From Gardnerella vaginalis (GTDB lineage: Bacteria; Actinomycetota; Actinomycetes; Actinomycetales; Bifidobacteriaceae): a DNA stretch of 64,000 bases. The notes beneath the pieces are model-generated. The model worked only from the letters and a program-made list of their open reading frames with translations. It was not told the DNA's origin and ran no database searches. Below are positions 45,176 to 53,717 of this stretch, piece by piece. The stretch lies in assembly GCF_040427915.1 (NCBI RefSeq), contig NZ_JBETXJ010000002.1, positions 682,001 through 746,000 on the forward strand. The letters are read 5' to 3'. How positions within the stretch are numbered: the stretch's first letter is position 1; each line of letters starts with the position of its first letter. The position numbers and the translations under genes were made by a program.

Positions 45176-46171
45176 GTGCTTATCGCACAGCGTCCAACAC
45201 TTACCGAGGAATCACTGAATCCCCAGCGTTCTCGCTTTACAATTGAGCCGTTGGAACCAGGTTTCGGATACACGCTCGGCAATTCGCTGCGTCGTACCCT
45301 GTTGAGCTCCATTCCAGGTGCTGCCGTAACTTCGGTACGCATTTCTGGCGCTCTCCATGAGTTCACGACTCTGCCAGGTGTTGAAGAGGATGTCACTGAA
45401 ATCCTGCTGAACATTAAGGGTATCGTACTTACAAGTGAGTATGACGAGCCAGTAGTGATGTATCTTCGCAAGAGCGGCAAGGGTGAAGCAACAGCTGGAG
45501 ATATTACTCCTCCTGCTGGCGTCACTATTGCCAATCCAGAGATGCATATCGCTACACTTGCTGAAGATGGCGAGCTTGAAATTGAGTTCACTGTGGAGCG
45601 CGGTCGTGGCTATGTGCCTGCTCAGATGAACAAGCAGGAAAACAGCGAAATCGGTCGCATTCCAGTGGATTCGATCTACTCACCAGTTTTGAAGGTGAGC
45701 TATAAGGTTGAAGCTACCCGCGTGGAACAGCGCACGGACTTCGATAAGCTCATCCTGGATGTGGAAACTAAGCCAGCTATTACACCACGAGATGCAGTTG
45801 CATCTGCTGGTTCGACTTTGGTTGAGCTTTTCGGTCTTTGCCGTGAGCTTAACGTCGATGCAGAAGGTGTTGAAGTTGGTCCAGCTCCAGTCATGGGAGA
45901 AGTTGATTCTCAGATGGCTACCCCGATTGAGGATTTGAATCTTACGCAGCGCAGCTACAACTGCTTGAAGCGTGAGGGAATCCACACTGTCGGAGAGCTG
46001 GTAGTACACACTGAGCAGGATTTGCTCGATATTCGTAATTTCGGCATGAAATCCATCGATGAGGTTAAAGAGAAATTGCAGTCTATGGGATTGTCTCTTA
46101 AGGCCTCGCCGCTTGGCTTTGACGCCAATAATCTCGAAGGTGGCACGTTCTTCTCGCCAGAAGACGAGTAA
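45176..46171 (+). CDS. rpoA: RNA polymerase alpha subunit
   Basis: 331 residues. N-terminal assembly domain begins [19 protein letters not shown] and has [21 protein letters not shown]; the C-terminal DNA-binding domain carries [20 protein letters not shown] and [22 protein letters not shown] start with GAAAGGAT upstream. In its usual place between rpsK and rplQ. Confidence 0.98.
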   Translation: MLIAQRPTLTEESLNPQRSRFTIEPLEPGFGYTLGNSLRRTLLSSIPGAAVTSVRISGALHEFTTLPGVEEDVTEILLNIKGIVLTSEYDEPVVMYLRKSGKGEATAGDITPPAGVTIANPEMHIATLAEDGELEIEFTVERGRGYVPAQMNKQENSEIGRIPVDSIYSPVLKVSYKVEATRVEQRTDFDKLILDVETKPAITPRDAVASAGSTLVELFGLCRELNVDAEGVEVGPAPVMGEVDSQMATPIEDLNLTQRSYNCLKREGIHTVGELVVHTEQDLLDIRNFGMKSIDEVKEKLQSMGLSLKASPLGFDANNLEGGTFFSPEDE

Positions 46172-46250
46172 ACAATCCACCGCCAATCGTCGTGGTTTTT
46201 GGATGTTCGGGTTTTTGCCCACCTGAATTCTGCGACAATAAGGAGTAATA

Positions 46251-46685
46251 ATGCCTACACCGAAACAAGGGCCTCGTCTGGCTTCTAGCCCAGCGCATGA
46301 GCGCCTGATGCTGGCCAACATGGCTACTAGCCTCTTCCAGCACGGTCGTATTGTGACTACTTTGCCAAAGGCAAAGCGTCTTCGTCCACTTGCTGAGCGT
46401 TTGATTACATTCGCTAAGCGTGGCGACTTGCATTCGCGCCGCCGTGTGTTGCGCGTGATTCGCAATAAGTCCGTTGTTCACATGCTTTTCACTCAGATTG
46501 CTGAGCAGATGAAGCAGCGTGAAGGTGGCTATACCCGCATCGTTAAGATGGCTCCTCGTCGTGGTGATACTGCTCCACAAGCTATTATTGAGCTTGTTGT
46601 TGAGCCAGTAAGCCCAAAGAAGGCTGTCGTTAAGGAAGCTGAGTCTGCTGCTAAGGTTGCTGCTAAAGAAGAAGCAGCCGAGTAG
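46251..46685 (+). CDS. rplQ: 50S ribosomal protein L17
   Basis: 144 residues. Starts [21 protein letters not shown], with the signature region around ITTLP-like [19 protein letters not shown]. The last ~25 residues are an Ala/Glu/Lys tail common in actinobacteria. Last gene of the supercluster. Confidence 0.96.
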   Translation: MPTPKQGPRLASSPAHERLMLANMATSLFQHGRIVTTLPKAKRLRPLAERLITFAKRGDLHSRRRVLRVIRNKSVVHMLFTQIAEQMKQREGGYTRIVKMAPRRGDTAPQAIIELVVEPVSPKKAVVKEAESAAKVAAKEEAAE

Positions 46686-46756
46686 TTTAGATTAGCATCT
46701 TGATGCATCGGTAAGTAAATCTTTTGCGATTAATCGCAAGTATAAAGGTTTATTAG

Positions 46757-46788
46757 ACGGGTTGGAGTTTTATCTCCAGCCCGTTTTT
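46757..46788 (+). terminator. Terminator of the alpha operon
   Basis: ACGGGTTGGAG (46757-46767) and CTCCAGCCCGT (46774-46784) followed by T residues. Confidence 0.92.
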
Positions 46789-46803
46789 ATGTTTTTGTAG
46801 TTA

Positions 46804-46908
46804 TCTTTTAATGTCTTTTAATGTCTTCTGATGTTTCTGACGTCTTTTAGTATCAAGCAACATCGAGTAGTATCAAGCAACATCAAATAATATTAAGTAG
46901 TATCAAGT
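46804..46908 (+). repeat. Two sets of short tandem repeats upstream of the DUF2974 gene
   Basis: First a 10-bp unit TCTTTTAATG at 46804-46813 and 46814-46823, then variants at 46824-46842. Next a 20-bp unit (AGTATCAAGCAACATC plus four bases) at 46849-46868 and 46869-46888, with degenerate half-units to 46908. They end 18 bases before the start codon, in the expected promoter region. Confidence 0.75.
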
Positions 46909-46926
46909 ATCAATTATTATTGAGTT

Positions 46927-48207
46927 ATGCCAAATATTCTCGATTTAGTGAGCAATGATTTTACTGATTTTACTAATCGTAAATTTAATGCTGTTGATTC
47001 GCTCGTTTTTTGCGAACTGGCTTATATTTGCATGCCTGATTCTATTCCAAAATACGATGATGATTCGGATAATTTGAATACTGTTCCTTTGTGCGACTTG
47101 CTGCGCGCTGAGGATTTTTCTTCAATGTTTAGCTCTGGTTCAGCTAAAGTTGATGATTTTCGAAAGAGTCTTTTTCTTGCTGTTGCGGCTAGTCCGCGAT
47201 ATAGGGGAATACGCGTCGGTGAGGTTCTTGAGCGTTTTGATGAGTCGAATATTGACGATTCGTGTGAACAGCAGTTTGCTGCAGTAACTTTTGACTTGAC
47301 TGATTGTGTTGGCTATAGATGTTTTGTTGTTGCTTTCAGGGGGACTGATAACACGCTTGTTGGGTGGAAAGAAGATTTTAATATGGCTTTTCGCTGCCCA
47401 GTTCCAGCTCAAGAGTCTGCTGCAGAATATTTGCTTTCGATAGCAAGGCGTGTGCATAAAAATTATTGCAATAATAGCGTTAAGAATAATATTTTTCATA
47501 GGATTTTTGGTTATATTGCGAATTTGTTTGGGAAGAAGCCAGAGCAAGCTGATATGCTGCAATCTGATACGCTGCAAAACGATATTGTGAATCAAAATAA
47601 TGATTCTAATATTTTTGTTGTGGGTCATTCAAAAGGCGGGAATATGGCTGCATATGCGGCAATGCGTTTGGACGCAGAAAATCAACAACTTGGTGATCTT
47701 GTCAGTAAAATTTATTCTATGGACGGTCCTAGTTTTGGCTCGGATGTTGTTGATCCAAAGGTTTTTTCTCGCGTTGTTTCTAGGATTGAAAAAGTTGTTC
47801 CACAATCTGCTTTTATTGGATTGATCATGGATACTGGCGTACCGTATAAAGTTACGGTTGCTGAGTCGATTGGATTGATGCAACATTTTGGCATGTATTG
47901 GCAGGTTAAAGACGGAGATTTTGACTATTGTGATCATGTAACTCCGCGTGCGCTTGCTGTTTCTAAAGCTGCTAATGATTGGATGTTGAATTTGTCTTTC
48001 GAAGAAAGAAAACGCAAAATTGATGGTGTTTACAACGCTTTAACTAGCTTAGGATATCCTACTTTTGATGAAATTTCTGCGCATTGGTCGGAGCTTTTGC
48101 CGAAAATATTGAGCATAGCAACGCATATGGATTCAAAGACTTATGAGTTAATTCGTAATATTATGAGTGCGTTTACTGGTGTTGGTGGATCAGAACATAA
48201 GAATTGA
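46927..48207 (+). CDS. DUF2974-family lipase-like alpha/beta hydrolase
   Basis: 426 residues. The fold has VVAFRGTDNTLVGWKEDFNMAF (lipase-like oxyanion region) and the nucleophile elbow VVGHSKGGNMAAYAA with Ser235, as in Mbeg1/DUF2974 proteins of Gram-positives. A low-complexity insert lies at about 190-225. No signal peptide, so cytoplasmic. Natural substrate unknown. Short tandem repeats occupy the upstream region, and no clear ribosome site precedes the ATG. Confidence 0.85.
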   Translation: MPNILDLVSNDFTDFTNRKFNAVDSLVFCELAYICMPDSIPKYDDDSDNLNTVPLCDLLRAEDFSSMFSSGSAKVDDFRKSLFLAVAASPRYRGIRVGEVLERFDESNIDDSCEQQFAAVTFDLTDCVGYRCFVVAFRGTDNTLVGWKEDFNMAFRCPVPAQESAAEYLLSIARRVHKNYCNNSVKNNIFHRIFGYIANLFGKKPEQADMLQSDTLQNDIVNQNNDSNIFVVGHSKGGNMAAYAAMRLDAENQQLGDLVSKIYSMDGPSFGSDVVDPKVFSRVVSRIEKVVPQSAFIGLIMDTGVPYKVTVAESIGLMQHFGMYWQVKDGDFDYCDHVTPRALAVSKAANDWMLNLSFEERKRKIDGVYNALTSLGYPTFDEISAHWSELLPKILSIATHMDSKTYELIRNIMSAFTGVGGSEHKN

Positions 48208-48304
48208 AAAGATTATTGTTGCAGTCTGGAGACTAGGGCAACTAGGGCGACTAGGGCAACTAATATTCGGTTTTTATAATAATTGTTTTGGAAGGTTTTT
48301 TTTG

Positions 48305-49237
48305 ATGCGTCTTCGTTTGGATTTAGCTTATGATGGCGGTGATTTTTACGGTTGGGCTAAGCAGCCGAATTTAAGAACAGTGCAAGGCACTTTGGAAGAC
48401 GCTTTATATAAAGTTTTGCGTGTGCATGATGGCGATTCTTGTTTTCCGCTTCGACTCACAGTTGCTGGTCGCACGGATACTGGTGTTCATGCTTCTTATC
48501 AGGTTTGTCATTTAGATGTAGAAAATGATATTTTACAAAATTGTGTTGGACACACAAATTTGACGCCTGTAAAAGCTTTAGAATATAGGCTTCGTGGGGT
48601 TTTGCCTAAAGATATTTCGATTCACAGTGTAAGCATTGCACCAAGCGGTTTTGATGCTCGTTTTTCTGCGCTTGATCGCACATACGTATATAGGATTAGT
48701 GATGCGGCAAATCGCGCGAATTTAGATCCGCGTATGCGTGGTTTTGTGTTACAACTTGACTACGATTTAAACGTTGATGCCATGAATCAGGCAGCAGCTA
48801 TGATTGTTGGTTTGCGCGATTTTGGGTCTTTCGCTCGCCCAAATCCTGGTGGAACTACGATTCGCTGCGTTAAAAAAGCGGTTTGGAATCGCGTTTGTTC
48901 GGATGGTTGCGCGTCTGTTGGTTCGTCTATTGCTTCTAGATCAACTGGCAATATTCCGCCTATTGAGCATGGTTTGATTGAGTTTACTATTGTTGCTGAT
49001 GCGTTTGCACATAATATGGTTCGTTCTCTTGTTCAGGCTTGTGTACAAGTTGGTTGCGGTAAGCGTTCTGTTGACTGGTTTAAGGATAAGATTGAAAATC
49101 CGATTCGAGAAGGATCTACTGGTCCTATTGCGGCTAATGGTTTGACTTTGGAATATGTTGAATATCCTCCAAAAGATCAACTTGAAGATAGGGCTAATGC
49201 GATTCGCGCTCGTCGAACTCTTGAAGAACTTGATTGA
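48305..49237 (+). CDS. truA: tRNA pseudouridine synthase A
   Basis: 310 residues. Makes pseudouridine at positions 38-40 of the tRNA anticodon stem. The catalytic Asp58 lies in VAGRTDTGVHA, with DLAYDGGDFYGWAKQPNLRTVQG before it. ATG 48305 follows GGAAGG; the in-frame ATG at 48167 overlaps the previous gene and is ignored. A ~30-residue Ser-rich insert sits before the C-terminal helices. truA after rplQ is a common order; here one gene has slipped between them. Confidence 0.95.
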   Translation: MRLRLDLAYDGGDFYGWAKQPNLRTVQGTLEDALYKVLRVHDGDSCFPLRLTVAGRTDTGVHASYQVCHLDVENDILQNCVGHTNLTPVKALEYRLRGVLPKDISIHSVSIAPSGFDARFSALDRTYVYRISDAANRANLDPRMRGFVLQLDYDLNVDAMNQAAAMIVGLRDFGSFARPNPGGTTIRCVKKAVWNRVCSDGCASVGSSIASRSTGNIPPIEHGLIEFTIVADAFAHNMVRSLVQACVQVGCGKRSVDWFKDKIENPIREGSTGPIAANGLTLEYVEYPPKDQLEDRANAIRARRTLEELD

Positions 49238-49255
49238 TTGTTTGCAAAATTATCA

Positions 49256-49269
49256 ACACAAATTTGTGT
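49256..49269. promoter_or_regulatory. Perfect palindrome before tRNA-Ser (CGA)
   Basis: ACACAAATTTGTGT, 14 bp, followed at once by TATATT (49269-49274), a plausible -10 for the tRNA. It may be an operator or simply AT-rich promoter sequence. Confidence 0.4.
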
Positions 49270-49336
49270 ATATTCTAGGGTTGGTTTACAATTGAAAAGT
49301 TGCGTTTCTTTCTGCGTTTTGCAGTTCGCGCAAAAT

Positions 49337-49422
49337 GGATGAATGTCCGAGCGGTCTAAGGAGCACGCCTCGAAAGCGTGTGAGGGTTACACCCTCCGCG
49401 AGTTCAAATCTCGCTTCATCCG
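49337..49422 (+). tRNA. tRNA-Ser (CGA)
   Basis: Class II, 86 bases. Acceptor arms GGATGAA (49337-49343) and TTCATCC (49415-49421), anticodon CGA in loop CTCGAAA, long variable arm GAGGGTTACACCCTC, discriminator G. Reads UCG. Confidence 0.94.
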
Positions 49423-49428
49423 CGAATA

Positions 49429-49460
49429 GGGTTTCTGGCTTTTGCTAGAAACCCTTTTTT
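49429..49460 (+). terminator. Terminator of tRNA-Ser (CGA)
   Basis: GGGTTTCT (49429-49436) and AGAAACCC (49447-49454) followed by six T residues. Confidence 0.92.
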
Positions 49461-49672
49461 GTTCGCGTTTGTGTATTTTTGCCTGCGTTTGTTTCTTTTA
49501 TCCCATGTTTGTTCCCAAAATTGCCAAATGCGTAAACAAACACGGGCAAGTGTTCCCGCATTTGTTTCTTTTATCCCGCGTTTGTTCCCAAAATCGTCAA
49601 ATATGTAAACAAACGCGGGCAAGTGTTCCAGCATTTGTTTACCAAATGGGTCAAAAAGGGAACAAACGCGGG
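49461..49672. repeat. Repeat element with an exact 73-bp internal tandem duplication
   Basis: Two 73-bp units (49485-49557 and 49558-49630) differ at only a few positions, and a third begins at 49631. The outer parts carry GTTTGTGTATTTTTGCC on the left and GGGAACAAACGC on the right; GTTTGTTCCC inside each unit is the inverse of that right end. A shorter relative lies at 59031-59093. No ORF is supported. It resembles a MITE- or REP-like intergenic element. Confidence 0.75.
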
Positions 49673-50022
49673 AATTTAATTGGGTGCGATTATCTTGTAG
49701 TGTGGAATTTGATGTGGCGCCGGTGTGGAATTTGGTTTGGTGTGATGTTTGTGCGGTGCTAGTTTGGTGTTGGTTGGTTGTCGGCGTGTTGCGTGTGTGG
49801 GTTGTGTGGAATGTTGATTTTTCAATGGTTTTCAGGTGTTGGTGTTCTTGTTTGAGTAGTTTCCTGAGAAAAGTCTGGGAAAATTCTTTAAAAACCTTGA
49901 AACAATGTGTTTTTACGGTTTTATTAGTGTTAATCCACAAATATTATGGTGAAAATAGTTTTTATTGTGGATTAGTTTGTGTGTAACATTATTTTTTTCT
50001 GTTTGTTTTGTGTGGTTGCCTC
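49673..50022. other. G/T-rich gene-free stretch
   Basis: About 350 bases without a believable gene. The part to ~49850 is markedly G/T-rich on the plus strand. TAATCCACAA (49931-49940) and TTGTGGATTA (49965-49974) form a perfect inverted repeat without a T-run. Confidence 0.6.
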
Positions 50023-50053
50023 TTGACTTTTTTAAACGGGGGGGGGGTATGTT
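50023..50053 (+). promoter_or_regulatory. Promoter with a ten-G tract between -35 and -10
   Basis: TTGACT (50023-50028) and TATGTT (50048-50053) are separated by 19 bases, of which the last ten (50038-50047) are G. Loss of one or two G would give the optimal 17-18-base spacer. This is the layout of slipped-strand phase-variable promoters. A DnaA-box-like TTATCCACA follows at 50089-50097 in the leader. Confidence 0.7.
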
Positions 50054-50173
50054 AATAACAGCTGCTAGCTAGATGCTCTAGATGGTGGTTATCCACAATG
50101 TTTTGAATGTTGTTGGATGTTTAAAATTTTTCTTCGTGTACCTGCACGGAGGAGAAGAAGAAAGGAAATTAAA

Positions 50174-51655
50174 ATGATGAATAAGAAGGCTATCGCCGCT
50201 TTCGCTGCTGGCGCTACTTTGCTTGCCGGCTTCGCAATGGCAACCCCAGCATTCGCTGGTGCTAGAAAAGATGCTGCTGAGCATACTCTTGAAGTTCTTG
50301 CTGCTAATAAGGACTTGAGAACCTATATGAAGAATTTGGCTGAAGCAAATAAGCAGCTTATCAAGGATAACGCTACTCTTGCTGCAGCTACTGTTAAGGC
50401 TTCTACTTCTAAGGCTAAGGCTGATGCTGCTAAGAAGGTTGCAGATGCTGCAGAGCAGAAGATTAAGGATGCTCAAAAAGCTTATGATGATGCTCTAAAA
50501 GAGGAGTGTGGCGCTAAAGGTGCAAGCGAACAAGCTAATAAAGATGCTTTTGCTAAGACTGAAAAGGGCAAGAATCTTCAGAAGGTTATTGATGAAGCCA
50601 CTGCTGATAAGGATAAGAAGACATATACTTATCAGGAACGTGGTGCTGCTGGAGTGACAACTAAGAAGGATACTCCTGCGAATGCTTACACTGCTTTGCA
50701 GGGATATGCTGATGCTGATGAGCTTGTTCGTGCTGGTGCTGAGGCTGCTGTTGAGTCTCAGAAGCAGCTTGTTGAGCAGGCTAAGGCTAATGTAAAGATG
50801 CAGCAGGAAATTATCAACCAGCTTAATGGTGTTACACCTGATTCAACTAAGCCTGATCAGACTAAGCCAGATCAGACTAAGCCAGATCAGACTACCCCAG
50901 ATCACACCAAGCCTGTTCAGACTGCTGATCCAACTAAGTCTGCTGCTTCTGCTGAGTTGATGCGTACTCAGGTTGTGTTGGCTGAGGCTGATGCTACTAA
51001 TAAGGATGCTCAGGAGAAGTTTGTTAAGTCTAAGGCTGATTATGAGGCTGCTAAGACTCAGATGGCTGCTTTTGATGCTCAGGTGAAGTCTGCTGCTGAT
51101 CGTGAAGAGGCTCTTCGCGTGGCTGGTAAGACTGATACTGATGCTTACAAGGCTGCTGTTATTGATTTGAAGGCTGCTCAGTCTAGGGCTAATGCTTATA
51201 GGACTCATGAGTATGCTAATGCTGAGAAGGATTTCGGAGAGAAGAGTGGTAAGGCTTTGCTTGCTGCTGCTGCTTATAATGCTGCTCTTGTGAATTATCG
51301 TGCTGCTTATAATAAGGCTGTTGAGGTTGAGGCTTCTGCTGTTAAGGGCTTTGCTGATCCTAACACTTTGAACCCAGTTTCTACTGATTTCCCTGCTGCT
51401 CCTGCTGCTGCTAAGGCTGAGGCTAAGAAGGTTGAGGCTAAGGCTGAGGCTAAGGCTGCTGCTCCAGCTGGTGTTGCTGGTAAGGCCGCTGCTGCTAAGG
51501 GTGAGCTTGCTGGTATGGGCGCCAAGGGTGGCAATGGTCATGGTGGTAAGGCTGGCGAGAAGCTTGGTAATGCTGGTGTTGGTGTTGCTTTGACTGCTTT
51601 GGCTGCTTCTATGCTTGCTGGTATGGGTGCTGCTGTTCGCAAGATGCGTCACTAA
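50174..51655 (+). CDS. Alanine-rich secreted surface protein with sortase-like C-terminal tail
   Basis: 493 residues. Signal peptide MMNKKAIAAFAAG... ends after PAFA (residue 28). The mature part is two long Ala/Lys/Glu-rich helical, probably coiled-coil, regions joined by a TKPDQ repeat. The C-terminus has a Gly-rich spacer, LGNAG (464-468), a hydrophobic helix and the basic tail RKMRH, the exact layout of a sortase signal except that LPxTG is replaced. AAAGGA (50161-50166) sets ATG 50174; ATG 50177 is equally good. Codon use is strongly biased to GCT and AAG, suggesting high expression. The promoter contains a G10 tract. A role as an adhesin or wall protein is inference. Confidence 0.85.
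   Translation: MMNKKAIAAFAAGATLLAGFAMATPAFAGARKDAAEHTLEVLAANKDLRTYMKNLAEANKQLIKDNATLAAATVKASTSKAKADAAKKVADAAEQKIKDAQKAYDDALKEECGAKGASEQANKDAFAKTEKGKNLQKVIDEATADKDKKTYTYQERGAAGVTTKKDTPANAYTALQGYADADELVRAGAEAAVESQKQLVEQAKANVKMQQEIINQLNGVTPDSTKPDQTKPDQTKPDQTTPDHTKPVQTADPTKSAASAELMRTQVVLAEADATNKDAQEKFVKSKADYEAAKTQMAAFDAQVKSAADREEALRVAGKTDTDAYKAAVIDLKAAQSRANAYRTHEYANAEKDFGEKSGKALLAAAAYNAALVNYRAAYNKAVEVEASAVKGFADPNTLNPVSTDFPAAPAAAKAEAKKVEAKAEAKAAAPAGVAGKAAAAKGELAGMGAKGGNGHGGKAGEKLGNAGVGVALTALAASMLAGMGAAVRKMRH
50846..50920 (+). repeat. Five 15-bp coding repeats (TKPDQ)
   Basis: Units start at 50846, 50861, 50876, 50891 and 50906, of the form ACTAAGCCAGATCAG; the last two are degenerate. They encode a proline hinge between two helical regions. 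Confidence 0.85.
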
Positions 51656-51842
51656 GCATTATTCACCACCTTATTTAAGGTTTGCGCTCAACGACTGGTG
51701 TGGTGTTTTGTAGGGAAGCATCACACTGGTTTATTCCCGGTTCTCTTTGGTTTTATTGTTTTAACATTGGTTTGCTATTGTTTTTCTTTTCTTCCCAGTG
51801 TTGATTCGTTTAGCTTATTGGGTTTTGGGTGTTGAGTGTTGT
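51656..51842 (+). other. Long 3' untranslated region
   Basis: 187 bases between the surface-protein stop and its terminator, T-rich on the plus strand, without a believable gene or tRNA. Confidence 0.5.
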
Positions 51843-51894
51843 TGCTTTCGGTTTTGTTTGCTACTAGGGGCTTGCAAAACCGAAAGCATTTTTT
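51843..51894 (+). terminator. Terminator of the alanine-rich surface protein
   Basis: Fourteen-base arms TGCTTTCGGTTTTG (51843-51856) and CAAAACCGAAAGCA (51875-51888) followed by six T residues. Confidence 0.93.
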
Positions 51895-52042
51895 GTTTTT
51901 AAGAGCTTATTGTGTGTGATAGCTTTTATAATTAATACTCTATGAGTATTAATTTTTCGATAGATGAATTTAAAAATTAATTTTTATATAAATTTTGAGC
52001 TTTTAATAATAATTATTGATCTTACTAGTGCAGCGATTTTTA

Positions 52043-52060
52043 TTTGAAAACGTTTTCAAA
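52043..52060. promoter_or_regulatory. LacI-family operator O1
   Basis: Perfect 18-bp palindrome TTTGAAAACGTTTTCAAA with the central CG of LacI/GalR-type sites. It lies ~200 bp upstream of the binding-protein gene of an operon that encodes a LacI-family regulator. Confidence 0.85.
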
Positions 52061-52139
52061 TTTATTATTAAGTTTATCGTTAACTGCAATAAAGCCACTA
52101 TATATAAAGAAAAAATCATATTTTTATTATTTTTATTAT

Positions 52140-52157
52140 TTTGGTAGCGCTTTCAAA
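52140..52157. promoter_or_regulatory. LacI-family operator O2
   Basis: TTTGGTAGCGCTTTCAAA, an imperfect palindrome related to O1, 97 bp from it centre to centre, and just upstream of a TACTAT/TATAAA -10 region (52168-52176). Two spaced sites suggest DNA looping. Confidence 0.75.
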
Positions 52158-52240
52158 CAATATGCGTTACTATAAAGGTGTCACAAGCTTTGTCGAGTGG
52201 CGTATGAGTTTATTGCCAAGAAGGTTCAAAGGAGAATTCA

Positions 52241-53584
52241 ATGAAAAGGCAAACTATTCTACAGCTGGCATTAGTTGGTGTACTCAGTCTAGGATTGACT
52301 TTGTCGGGATGTGGTAATCCTGCTGCTATGAGTAATAATTCTGATGAGTCTACAACTTCTGCAAATTATTGGCCGAATGCAAATAGGAAATTATCAGGAG
52401 TTAAGCTGACTTTTTGGGTTGGTCAATCTGATAATAAAGTACCTGTGCGTGTTATAAAGGATTTTGAACATGCTACTGGCGCAAAAGTGGATTTACAAAC
52501 AATTCCAGACACTTATGAAAATAATGTACAAACAAAGATTACTACTGGAGATATGCCAGATTTAGCGACTTGGGAACCTACAAATTCTATGCTTGCTGGG
52601 TTTGTTAGTACAGGAAAATTACAGAAGTTGGATCACGCTCCATGGGTTAAAAATTATGCGTCTGGTATTTCTGAATTAGGGAAAACAAAGGGTCATCGAT
52701 ATGCAGCTTTGATATCCCCAGTTAATGTTATGGGCGTTTGGTACAACAAGAAAGTATTTGAAAAAGCTGGTATTACTGATCTTCCTAAAGGATGGGATGG
52801 GTTGCTCGAGGCTGCTAAGAAAATACAAAAGACGCATGCAGCACAGTCTCCATTCTTCGAAATGGGTGGTTCTCAATGGGGTACTCAGTGGGGTGTTCAG
52901 GTTCAACTTGCAGAATCGGCTCGTGCTGGACTTTGGGATCGTGTAAATAGCGGCAAAGAGAAGTTTACAGACAAAATCATTATGACTGCTATAAAGAATT
53001 ATAAGAAGTTATTTGATGATGGATTGTTTAATAATGATGCTGGTTCTGCAACGCTTAATGATCAAGCTGCAGCATTATTTGAAGGCAAAGCAGGTATGAT
53101 TTTTGGTAATAACGCTCAATTTAATATTGCTGCTGCATTAGCCAATAATGATAAGAAAGTTATAGATGATACTTTAGGGTTCTTGCCGATTTCTGCTTCT
53201 GGTAATATCTCGTCGTTGTCTCCTGGAGCTTCAAGCGCAGTAGTAGCTTTCAAGACTGGTGATGCGCAACGTGAATCTGCAGCACGACAATTCTTGAATT
53301 TCTGGATGTCTGTTGGCTATAAGAATTTTGTTAATGATCGTAACCTTGTTTCCGCTCTTAAGACTGTTGCATCTCCATCAACTGTTCCTCAAGCTTTGAT
53401 TGATGCTGCTAATTCTATTGGTCATAGTGCTCCATCTATGCAGTCAGCTGCTATTGCTAATCCAGATCTTTATTTGAATCTCGCTAACATGATAAATGGA
53501 ACTGTGAATCCAGAACAAGTAGCTAAAGCAACGCAAGATCAGTTTGCCCAGATTGCAAAAGCCCAGGGTGCAAAAGGATTCTAA
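52241..53584 (+). CDS. ABC sugar transporter, substrate-binding lipoprotein (family 1)
   Basis: 447 residues. Lipoprotein signal with lipobox LSGC (Cys24), then an MsmE/MalE-type binding fold (VKLTFWVGQSDNK, DMPDLATWEPTN, GMIFGNNAQFN). Captures an oligosaccharide or glycoside outside the membrane for the two permeases downstream. AAAGGAGAA precedes ATG 52241. No ATPase gene is in the operon, so a shared MsmK-type ATPase from elsewhere is expected. Controlled by two LacI-type operators. The glycosidase at the end of the operon suggests an alpha-galactoside-like substrate. Confidence 0.92.
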   Translation: MKRQTILQLALVGVLSLGLTLSGCGNPAAMSNNSDESTTSANYWPNANRKLSGVKLTFWVGQSDNKVPVRVIKDFEHATGAKVDLQTIPDTYENNVQTKITTGDMPDLATWEPTNSMLAGFVSTGKLQKLDHAPWVKNYASGISELGKTKGHRYAALISPVNVMGVWYNKKVFEKAGITDLPKGWDGLLEAAKKIQKTHAAQSPFFEMGGSQWGTQWGVQVQLAESARAGLWDRVNSGKEKFTDKIIMTAIKNYKKLFDDGLFNNDAGSATLNDQAAALFEGKAGMIFGNNAQFNIAAALANNDKKVIDDTLGFLPISASGNISSLSPGASSAVVAFKTGDAQRESAARQFLNFWMSVGYKNFVNDRNLVSALKTVASPSTVPQALIDAANSIGHSAPSMQSAAIANPDLYLNLANMINGTVNPEQVAKATQDQFAQIAKAQGAKGF

Positions 53585-53617
53585 CAGAGTTTTGATTCTT
53601 AAAAATATTCATTAATG

Positions 53618-53658
53618 AGGTGATTAAGAGATTTATTTTTTAAATCTCTTAATCACCT
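53618..53658 (+). promoter_or_regulatory. Intra-operon hairpin after the binding-protein gene
   Basis: 17-base perfect arms (53618-53634 and 53642-53658) extendable by one more pair around a T-rich loop. No T-run follows, so transcription would continue. Such hairpins commonly stabilise the upstream mRNA and give more binding protein than permease. Confidence 0.75.
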
Positions 53659-53717
53659 ATAGCGGGTATTGAATTATATTCATCTGTCTGCGTGAAGTTA
53701 TTTGAAAGGTATTTATT

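Noticed and set aside
49461..49672. CRISPR array
   Set aside because: The 73-bp units are contiguous tandem copies with no unique spacers between short repeats, and there are no cas genes in the window.
49442..49986. Small plus-strand ORFs of about 100 codons in the repeat region
   Set aside because: They run through the tRNA terminator and repeat element, lack ribosome sites, and have Phe/Cys/Val-rich translations typical of non-coding T/G-rich DNA.
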